Positions 1-5,724 of a stretch of DNA of 5,724 nucleotides are shown here, in pieces. The notes under the pieces were generated by a model. It made no database searches, was not told the origin of the DNA, and was given only the letters and a program-made list of their open reading frames with translations. Position numbers and translations under genes: made by a program. Positions within the stretch are counted from its first letter, which is position 1, and every line of letters starts with the position of its first letter. The stretch is taken from NCBI GenBank assembly GCA_003445855.1, contig DMCG01000218.1:1-5724 (forward strand). The letters run 5' to 3'. The DNA is from Spartobacteria bacterium (GTDB lineage: Bacteria; Verrucomicrobiota; Verrucomicrobiia; Chthoniobacterales; UBA10450).

Positions 1-1733
1 GCAATGTTTACAAAGTTGCGATCACCTACGCGGTGGTGGCGTGGTTGCTCATCCAAGCCGCGTCGATTCTGCTTCCCACGTTTGAAGCACCGACCTGGGT
101 GATGAAAGCCTTTGTCGTTTTTCTCGCCTTTGGATTTGTCATTTCGGTGATGATCTCCTGGGCATTCGAAGCGACACCGCAAGGTTTAAAGCGAACGGAG
201 AACGTTCCGCCTGACGCGGTCCTCCCAACTTGGAGTCCCCGAAAGTTTGCCACGTTCATTGTTTCCGTCGCAGTAATCGCGGCTGGTTTGCTCGCTTACC
301 AATTCTTGCGTCCTAAAAACACGCCAGCGCCTCGACAGAGCGAAGCGGCTACAGGTTCGATTTCGCGAAAATCGATCGCGGTCTTGCCGCTGCTGAATGA
401 AAGCGGAGATCCGAAGGACGAATATTTTTCCGATGGACTTTCAGAAGAATTGATCGCCGCTCTGGCGCAGATCAGAGAACTGAAAGTCATTGGCCGCAGC
501 TCTTCTTTCCGTTTCAAGGACAGAAAAGAGGAGACCAAAGCGATCGGCGAAAAGCTGGGCGTGGCTACGCTGCTGGAGGGCACCGTGCGCAAACAGGGGG
601 AGCGGGTGCGAATCGTCGCCGAACTGATTAACGCCGCAGATGGAATCGAACTCTGGACGCGAACGTTCGATCGTGAACTGAAGGACATCTTCGCGGTCCA
701 GCAGGAAATCGCCGCGGCGGTGGCTTCGTCACTGAAAGTGACGTTGCTTGGATTGGATGAACGGTCGTCCGCAAAGCCAGCAACTAAAAATACAGAAGCG
801 CACAATGCTTATCTCCTGGGTCATTATCATTCCCAGCGACGCAATCTCGAAGATTATCGCAAAGCTGTTGCTCACTTCGATGAGGCGATCCGGCTGGATC
901 CGGATTATGCGCTGGCCTATGCAGAGCGTTCCGAAGCATGGACGCAGATCGGGGATCTTAGCGGCCAGGGCAAAACAACCGCATGGCCGAAAGGGCGCGA
1001 GGATGCGGAGAAGGCGGTGGCAATCGCGCCGACGCTGGCCGAGGCGCATGCCGCCCTCGGTTGGGTTCGCTTTTTTGTAGAGTGGAAATTTGCCGAAGGC
1101 TTGAGCGAACTAAAGCGCGCCAAGGAACTTTCGCCTGCGAATCCGACGGCGAACGATCTGCTGGCGCGAGTCATCGTTTATCTGGGTAAACCTGATGAGG
1201 CTGAGAAGCAGGCTCGGCAGGCGGTGGAATTAGATCCGCTGGCGTTTCCGGCGCAGAACAACCTCGCTCGTGATCTTTGGTTTGAGGGCAAACTCGATGA
1301 GGCAGACGCGGTTGCGCGGAAAGCAGCAGAGTTGCACCCGGCCGCCGCTTCCGCTCATCGATTCCAGGTTCTGATCGCAGCCAAACGCGGCGACGGTGAG
1401 ACGGCGCTACGCGAAGCTCAATTGGAGGCCGACGCAGGCTATCGCCGTTTCGAGCTCGCTATCGCGCAACATGTGCGGGGAGATCGTCAGGCCGCAGACG
1501 CGGCTTTAGCCGATCTCATCGCCAATGGGCGGGATCAACTGGCCTATCAAATCGCTCAGGTTTACGCGGTGCGCGGCGACAAAGACAAGGCTTTCCAGTG
1601 GTTACAGATTTCGTTCGATACTCACGACACCGGCATGCTGGGTCTTTTGATTGATCCGTTATTGCGCGACCTGCGTTCCGATCCGCGCTACAAGAGTCTG
1701 CTTACAAGACTGGGTTTACCCGCCACCCAATGA
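1..1733 (+). CDS. Membrane-anchored TolB-like/TPR protein, 5'-partial (gene 1)
   Basis: The reading frame is open from the left edge (first full codon at base 3) to TGA at 1731-1733, giving 576 visible residues. The first residues, NVYKVA, and the leftover bases GC (end of an Arg CGC codon) match the LKRRN start of gene 2, so only about 13 codons are probably missing. The GTG at 33 lies inside the first membrane helix and is not the start. Visible-residue layout: hydrophobic segments at about 5-24, 34-55 and 82-102, with a basic loop (SWAFEATPQGLKR) between the second and third; TolB/FlgO-like domain 123-250; about seven TPR units from 265; C-terminal cap with DPLLRDLRSDPRY. No catalytic motif is seen. 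With the amino end in the cytoplasm, three helices would place the TolB-like and TPR part outside the inner membrane (inference). It probably mediates protein-protein contacts. The partner is unknown. Gene 2 follows after 38 bases on the same strand. Confidence 0.95.
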   Translation, partial: NVYKVAITYAVVAWLLIQAASILLPTFEAPTWVMKAFVVFLAFGFVISVMISWAFEATPQGLKRTENVPPDAVLPTWSPRKFATFIVSVAVIAAGLLAYQFLRPKNTPAPRQSEAATGSISRKSIAVLPLLNESGDPKDEYFSDGLSEELIAALAQIRELKVIGRSSSFRFKDRKEETKAIGEKLGVATLLEGTVRKQGERVRIVAELINAADGIELWTRTFDRELKDIFAVQQEIAAAVASSLKVTLLGLDERSSAKPATKNTEAHNAYLLGHYHSQRRNLEDYRKAVAHFDEAIRLDPDYALAYAERSEAWTQIGDLSGQGKTTAWPKGREDAEKAVAIAPTLAEAHAALGWVRFFVEWKFAEGLSELKRAKELSPANPTANDLLARVIVYLGKPDEAEKQARQAVELDPLAFPAQNNLARDLWFEGKLDEADAVARKAAELHPAAASAHRFQVLIAAKRGDGETALREAQLEADAGYRRFELAIAQHVRGDRQAADAALADLIANGRDQLAYQIAQVYAVRGDKDKAFQWLQISFDTHDTGMLGLLIDPLLRDLRSDPRYKSLLTRLGLPATQ

Positions 1734-1771
1734 GCAAAAAAGGTCTTTCTAATTGACCATGTCGATTCGAA
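1734..1771 (+). other. Intergenic gap between genes 1 and 2
   Basis: This 38-base AT-rich gap contains no convincing terminator or promoter. The only purine-rich Shine-Dalgarno-like stretch, AAAAAAGG at 1736-1743, is 28 bases from the gene 2 start, too far to serve it directly. The gap ends in the palindrome TTCGAA (1766-1771), directly before the ATG. Two very short out-of-frame ORFs lie here: 1730-1756 (MSKKGLSN), whose ATG overlaps the gene 1 stop as ATGA, and 1759-1782 (MSIRNED), which runs over the gene 2 start. The short spacing supports co-transcription of genes 1 and 2. Confidence 0.6.
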
Positions 1772-3631
1772 ATGAAGATTGATAACTTCTTCGTCGAACT
1801 CAAACGCCGCAATGTCGTCCGCATGGCGGGCTTGTATCTGGTCGGCGCGTGGCTGCTCGTGCAGGTGGCAGGGACCGTATTACCGATGTTCGGCGCGCCG
1901 GAGTGGCTGCCGCGCAGCATCGTGATTTTGCTCGCCATCGGATTTCTTCCGGCACTGATCTTCAGTTGGGCCTTTGAAATGACACCGGCCGGCTTGAAGC
2001 GCGATGAGGACGTTAGGCCCGAGGAATCCATCGCCCCGCAAACTGCGCGGCGCATGAATCGCATGATCATCGCCGTGCTCGTGCTCGCGCTCGGTTATTT
2101 TTGTTTCGATAAATTCATCCTGACACCGCGGCGCGAGGCGGCGCTCGTCGCGGCGACGGAAAAGTCGATGGCGGCCCGGCCATCGGCAGAATCCAAGTCA
2201 GCGGTCAGCGCCAAGTCCGTTGCCGTGCTGGCGTTCGCCAACCTCAGCGACGACAAGGGCAGCGAATATTTTTCCGACGGCATCAGCGAGGAGTTGCTGA
2301 CTGTGCTGCAAAAAATTCCCGGCCTGCACGTCGCCGCGCGGACCTCGGCGTTTTCCTTCAAAGGCAAGAATGCGACCGCCCAGGAGATCGGGCAGAAACT
2401 CGGCGTGGCGCACCTGGTCGAGGGGAGTGTGCGCAAGGCCGGCGACATCGTTCGCATCGCAGCCCGGCTCACTCACGCCGAGACGGGCGAGCAACTCTGG
2501 TCGGAAAACTACACGCGTGATTTAAAGGACGTGTTCGCGGTGCAAACCGAGCTCGCCCAAACCATCGTGGGGCAGTTAAGCGGTCAGCTCACGAATGGCG
2601 CGGCGGATCCGGCGGCCAAGGCGGCGATTCAAGCGCAGGTGCAGGCGGCGGAAAAAGGCGGGACGAAAAATGTGGAGGCCCACCAGCATTATCTGCAGGG
2701 CCGGTTTTATACCAATCGCCATTCGGAAAAAAGCGCGGGCGAGGCCTTGGCCGAGTATCAACGGGCGGTGGAACTCGATCCCTCCTTCGCGCTCGCGTGG
2801 GCAGGCCTGGCCCAGACGCATGTGTGGTACTGCAACTTTTCCACCGAAATGGGGCGGGCGGGCTTCGACGCCCATCTGGCCCGCGCGCGAGAGACTGCGG
2901 CGCGTGCCCTGGCGCTCGAGCCCAACCTGCCGGAGGCATTGCTCGCCCGCTCGGAGATCGAGCTCAATTTCGATTTTGACTGGAAAGGGGCGGCCGAAAC
3001 ATTGCGGACCGCGCTGACCATGGCTCCCGCGGATCCGGCGCTCCGGATCGCCGCGGGCAACCTTGAGGTAGCTCGCGGGGACATGACTCGGGCCATCGAA
3101 CTCTATCGCCAGGCCGTCGCGTTGGACCCCGTTAACCCGCGAGCCCGTGGGTTTCTGGCGTTCAACCTGGCGGTGGCGAGGCAGTTCGCCGAAGCGCGGG
3201 CGGAATATCCGCGGGTCGTGGAGCTGAATCCGGCGGCGCCCTGGGCCCATGCGGGTCTCGGCCTCTCCTTTCTTATCGAGGGCAAGTTTGAAGAGGCGGC
3301 GGTCGCTGCGCAGGACGATGCGGGCGAGTGGGCCCGGCTTCTCATCGTGGCATGCGCCCGCTGGGGCGAGAAACGAATCCCGGAATCAGATTCCGCGCTT
3401 GCTCAGTTAACCGAGACCTTCGCCGATACGGCGGCTTACCAGATCGCCGAGGTTCACGCATATCGCGAGGACAAGGATCGGGCCTTCGAGTGGCTCGAGC
3501 GCGCGCGCCGGCAGCGCGACTCGGGCCTTGCCGGCATGCGGAGGGATCCGCTCCTCGCGAACCTCCACAGCGACCCGCGCTGGAATGCGTTCTCGCACAC
3601 GATGGGCCTGGCGGACGACCAAATGAAATGA
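1772..3631 (+). CDS. Membrane-anchored TolB-like/TPR protein (gene 2)
   Basis: This is a complete 619-residue protein. ATG 1772 is the only start candidate after an in-frame TGA at 1754, and it yields the expected MKIDNFFVELKRRN opening. Domains in order: basic amino end (LKRRN, 10-14) and helix at about 17-37; helix about 48-68; conserved loop SWAFEMTPAGLKRDEDV (65-81); helix about 96-116; variable linker; TolB/FlgO-like domain 148-271 with EYFSDGISEEL and EGSVRKAGD; an Ala/Gln-rich linker 272-300 that genes 1 and 3 lack; TPR units roughly 302-337, 338-384, 385-419, 420-453, 454-487, 488-517 and 520-552; C-terminal cap 554-613 (DPLLANLHSDPRW). No enzymatic motif is visible. The TolB-like and TPR part is predicted to face the periplasm (inference), perhaps as scaffold or binding partner of its paralogues. 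Sampled lines are richer in GC than those of its neighbours. No good Shine-Dalgarno precedes it, so translation may depend on coupling to gene 1. The family is recognised with confidence, but the biological role is not known. Confidence 0.97.
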   Translation: MKIDNFFVELKRRNVVRMAGLYLVGAWLLVQVAGTVLPMFGAPEWLPRSIVILLAIGFLPALIFSWAFEMTPAGLKRDEDVRPEESIAPQTARRMNRMIIAVLVLALGYFCFDKFILTPRREAALVAATEKSMAARPSAESKSAVSAKSVAVLAFANLSDDKGSEYFSDGISEELLTVLQKIPGLHVAARTSAFSFKGKNATAQEIGQKLGVAHLVEGSVRKAGDIVRIAARLTHAETGEQLWSENYTRDLKDVFAVQTELAQTIVGQLSGQLTNGAADPAAKAAIQAQVQAAEKGGTKNVEAHQHYLQGRFYTNRHSEKSAGEALAEYQRAVELDPSFALAWAGLAQTHVWYCNFSTEMGRAGFDAHLARARETAARALALEPNLPEALLARSEIELNFDFDWKGAAETLRTALTMAPADPALRIAAGNLEVARGDMTRAIELYRQAVALDPVNPRARGFLAFNLAVARQFAEARAEYPRVVELNPAAPWAHAGLGLSFLIEGKFEEAAVAAQDDAGEWARLLIVACARWGEKRIPESDSALAQLTETFADTAAYQIAEVHAYREDKDRAFEWLERARRQRDSGLAGMRRDPLLANLHSDPRWNAFSHTMGLADDQMK

Positions 3632-3664
3632 AGGCGTCGCTGCGCTCTGAATGACGAAATTCGA
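3632..3664 (+). other. Intergenic gap between genes 2 and 3
   Basis: This 33-base gap has no terminator, no recognisable promoter and no Shine-Dalgarno sequence near the gene 3 ATG. An eight-codon ORF (MKASLRSE, 3628-3654) starts by overlapping the gene 2 stop as ATGA and ends ten bases before gene 3. The palindrome TTCGAA (3660-3665) overlaps the start codon. The middle of the gap matches a dispersed intergenic repeat, annotated separately. Same strand and short spacing suggest genes 2 and 3 share a transcript. Confidence 0.6.
3637..3655 (-). repeat. Possible fragment of a dispersed intergenic repeat
   Basis: Read on the minus strand, this stretch is GTCATTCAGAGCGCAGCGA. From memory it resembles the core of a repeat common between genes in several bacterial phyla (GTCATTCTGAGCGCAGCGA), differing at one of 19 positions. 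On the plus strand it accounts for the SLRSE end of the short ORF in the gap. The identification rests on recall and on a single copy in the window, so it is tentative. Confidence 0.4.
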
Positions 3665-5724
3665 ATGAGCAACACCGAACAACGCAAGCTTGCCGCAATC
3701 ATGTTCACAGACATGGTCGGTTACAGCGCGCTCTCCCAGCGCGACGACAAGCTTGCGCTGGAATTGTTAGAGGAACACCGCCAGCTGCTCCGCGAAATTT
3801 TTCCTCGCTTCAACGGCACCGAGGTCAAAACGATCGGTGACGCTTTTCTAATCGAGTTCCAGAGCGCGCTGGAAGCTGCGCAGTGCGCCATCGAAATTCA
3901 GCGCACGCTGGCCAAGCGCAATCACGACGTGACAGTGGATCGCCGCATCGAACTAAAGATCGGTATTCACATTGGTGACGTGGTCCATCGGGGCGGCGAC
4001 GTGTATGGCGACGGAGTGAACATCGCCTCGCGGATCGAATCGCTGGCGGGCGCGGGCGGGATTTGCGTGTCGATGGACGTTGAGCGGCAGATTCGCAACG
4101 CGCTGGAGGCGCGCTTGGAGAAGCTCGCGCCGACCGAATTGAAGAACATTTCTGTGGCGATGGATTTGTTTCGCATCGTGTTGCCGTGGGAGCAGGGGCC
4201 GAAGGCAGAACTTAAGAATGCAGAACCGAGTGTGAGCCCCCGCACGTTCCCGGCTTCACGTTTGGCTTGGGTCGGCGCGATTGTTCTAGCTGTCGTCGGA
4301 GCCGGTTGGTGGTTCGCTCATCAATCAAGCAAGCAAGCGGCGAGGTCCCCAAGTGTTTCGAGCTCTCGCGCCGCGCCGGCCACCGACCAGAAATCGATCG
4401 CGGTTCTGCCGTTCGTGAACATGAGCGCGGATAAAAACGACGAGTATTTGAGTGACGGGATGACCGAGGAATTGATCAATGTGCTGTCGAAGGTGCCGGG
4501 ATTGCGCGTGCCAGGACGAACATCCTGTTTTGCGTTCAAGGGCAAAAACGAAGAGGACATCTTTCGTAAAGTCGGCGATCAGCTGCACGTGGGCACGGTG
4601 TTGGAAGGAAGCGTGCGCAAAGCCGGCGATAAGCTGCGCGTCACCGCTCAGCTGATCAATGTGAGCGACGGTTATCATCTCTGGTCGAAGGATTATGACG
4701 GTGACGTAAAGGACATTCTCAACTTTCAGAGCAACGTGGCCGAGCAAGTAGTGCAGGCTCTGCAAGTGAAACTAGGCGGCGAAGGGACGCGCGTTCTGGC
4801 GAAGAAACCGACCGAGAATCCGGAAGCACATCGACTCTATTTGCTGGGGCGGTACGAGTTCGCTAAGTACACGCAGACCGGCTGGAATAATGCGATCCGT
4901 TATTACGAGCAGGCGCTGCGAATTGATCCTGAATTTGCGCTAGCCTACTGCGGACTGGCTGACAACTACGCTTACATGGGAAGCGTGGTGATGCCGGAGA
5001 AGGAAGCCATCGCAAAGGAAAAGGAATTTGCACAAAAGGCGCTGGAGCTCGATCCGGAACTGGCGGAGGCGCACATGTCCTTCGCTTTGGCACTCGTCGC
5101 TGCTTATGATTGGCGAAACGGTCTGAAAGAATTCGATCGCGCGCTCGAACTGAATCCGAATCTGGCATTCGCCTATGAATTACAGTCGTGGACTTTGAAC
5201 GGGCTCGGTCGATTCGACGAGGCGATTGCCAAGACCAAGAAAGCGGTCGAACTCGATCCGCTGAATCCGTTCTTTCAAATGAATTTGAGCTTCTACCAGT
5301 ATTGGGCACGTCAATACGACGACGCGATCGCGCAAGCCAGAAAGACTCTGGCGATGGATCCGAATTCAGCGATCAGCCACGTTTTGTTAGGCCTCTCTTT
5401 CCTTAAAAAAGGCGACACGGCCGGCGCAATCGCGGAATTGCAAAAATCCAAAGCTCCGGATCCCGGTGCGTGGTATCAAGGATTCCTCGGCTACGCTTAT
5501 GCCATCTCCGGAGAACGCGCGAAAGCCGAGGAGGCCTTGCGCGAACTCGAACAACTGGCGAAACGGCAATACGTCAGTCCAACAGCGTTCGCGACGATCT
5601 ATCTTGGACTTGGCCAAAAAGAAAAATGTTTGGATTGGCTGGAAAAAGCTTACGAGCAGCAGGACAGCGCTTGTTGGTATCTTAAGATTGACCAGATCTA
5701 CGACAGCGTTCGCAACGAGCCGCG
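3665..5724 (+). CDS. Class III adenylate cyclase with TolB-like and TPR domains, 3'-partial (gene 3)
   Basis: The frame is open from ATG 3665 through the right edge: 686 complete codons and no stop. Upstream in frame, back to the gene 2 stop, there is no ATG, GTG or TTG. The amino-terminal cyclase domain (about 6-175) has both metal-binding aspartates (D16 in FTDMVGYS; D59 in VKTIGD), the substrate-selecting pair K55 and D112, and the transition-state pair N119 and R123 (VNIASR). The spacing matches canonical class III cyclases, and a Lys/Asp pair points to ATP, hence cyclic AMP as product. A proline-containing linker leads to one membrane helix (about 200-217), then the TolB/FlgO-like domain (243-370, two residues longer than in genes 1 and 2), about seven TPR units (387-637) and a C-terminal cap starting SPTAFATIYLGLG. 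By alignment with the cap of gene 1, only some 10-20 residues are probably missing. The catalytic domain would be cytoplasmic and the TPR part periplasmic (inference), reversing the common sensor-membrane-cyclase order. It lacks the LKRRN module of its neighbours. Confidence 0.96.
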   Translation, partial: MSNTEQRKLAAIMFTDMVGYSALSQRDDKLALELLEEHRQLLREIFPRFNGTEVKTIGDAFLIEFQSALEAAQCAIEIQRTLAKRNHDVTVDRRIELKIGIHIGDVVHRGGDVYGDGVNIASRIESLAGAGGICVSMDVERQIRNALEARLEKLAPTELKNISVAMDLFRIVLPWEQGPKAELKNAEPSVSPRTFPASRLAWVGAIVLAVVGAGWWFAHQSSKQAARSPSVSSSRAAPATDQKSIAVLPFVNMSADKNDEYLSDGMTEELINVLSKVPGLRVPGRTSCFAFKGKNEEDIFRKVGDQLHVGTVLEGSVRKAGDKLRVTAQLINVSDGYHLWSKDYDGDVKDILNFQSNVAEQVVQALQVKLGGEGTRVLAKKPTENPEAHRLYLLGRYEFAKYTQTGWNNAIRYYEQALRIDPEFALAYCGLADNYAYMGSVVMPEKEAIAKEKEFAQKALELDPELAEAHMSFALALVAAYDWRNGLKEFDRALELNPNLAFAYELQSWTLNGLGRFDEAIAKTKKAVELDPLNPFFQMNLSFYQYWARQYDDAIAQARKTLAMDPNSAISHVLLGLSFLKKGDTAGAIAELQKSKAPDPGAWYQGFLGYAYAISGERAKAEEALRELEQLAKRQYVSPTAFATIYLGLGQKEKCLDWLEKAYEQQDSACWYLKIDQIYDSVRNEP

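Noticed and set aside
33..35. GTG as the start codon of gene 1
   Set aside because: It falls inside the first membrane helix. The preceding codons (NVYKVAITYA) match the conserved module also seen in gene 2, so the true start is left of the window.
369..740. Calling these proteins TolB of the Tol-Pal system
   Set aside because: Only a domain resembling the amino-terminal part of TolB is present. There is no beta-propeller, and no tol or pal gene is nearby.
951..980. Possible nucleotide-binding P-loop in gene 1 (GDLSGQGKTT)
   Set aside because: The first glycine is one residue out of the G-x4-G-K-[ST] spacing. The stretch lies between helices of a TPR unit and no Walker B or other NTPase motif follows.
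748..1080. 110-residue plus-strand frame inside gene 1
   Set aside because: It overlaps the TPR region of gene 1 in another frame, and its Arg-rich composition is typical of an off-frame reading.
1753..1758. TTGACC as a -35 promoter box before gene 2
   Set aside because: A -10 box at normal spacing would fall inside gene 2 and no TATAAT-like sequence is found there.
1742..1758. Hairpin GGTC...GACC as a terminator after gene 1
   Set aside because: The stem is only four base pairs and no run of T follows, so it is unlikely to stop transcription.
2576..3250. 224-residue open frame on the minus strand opposite gene 2
   Set aside because: It lies wholly antisense to a well-supported coding region with high GC, where stop codons are rare in opposite frames. 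The translation is rich in Arg, Gly and Pro with no recognisable domain.
4325..5309. Two antisense open frames of about 147 residues opposite gene 3 (4325-4765 and 4863-5309)
   Set aside because: Both overlap conserved TolB-like or TPR coding sequence of gene 3 and show no domain, so they are coding shadows.

Overview
The window is filled by three co-directional plus-strand genes, with gaps of only 38 and 33 bases. It looks like part of an operon or tandem gene array. The first gene enters from the left edge without its start. The second is complete (619 aa). The third starts at 3665 and runs off the right edge after 686 visible residues. No tRNA, rRNA, CRISPR array, transposase or clear terminator is visible.

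All three proteins share one carboxy-terminal architecture. A membrane segment is followed by a TolB/FlgO-like domain of about 125 residues (the COG5616 type, with a K-S-[IV]-A-V-L start and a D-G-x-x-E-E-L motif). Then come about seven tetratricopeptide (TPR) units and a conserved C-terminal cap. They differ at the amino end. Genes 1 and 2 carry a multi-pass 'LKRRN' membrane module with no visible enzyme. Gene 3 instead carries a class III nucleotide cyclase domain with all six canonical catalytic residues. By hand alignment the TolB-like domains are roughly half identical between neighbours, so these are old paralogues rather than a recent duplication.

Predicted topology (inference): three membrane segments in genes 1 and 2 and one in gene 3 would each place the TolB-like and TPR region outside the cytoplasmic membrane. 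The gene 3 cyclase would stay in the cytoplasm. A plausible reading is an envelope-facing protein-interaction system in which one member makes cyclic AMP and its two enzyme-less paralogues act as partners, scaffolds or modulators. This is a hypothesis, and no substrate or ligand can be read from the sequence.

Organism: the protein style (LKRRNV-x(n)-AWLLxQ followed by TolB-like and TPR domains, in several copies) and moderately high GC suggest a Gram-negative-type environmental bacterium. Verrucomicrobiota is my first guess. Acidobacteriota or a soil or marine proteobacterium remain possible. The gap before gene 3 also contains what looks like a fragment of a common dispersed intergenic repeat.
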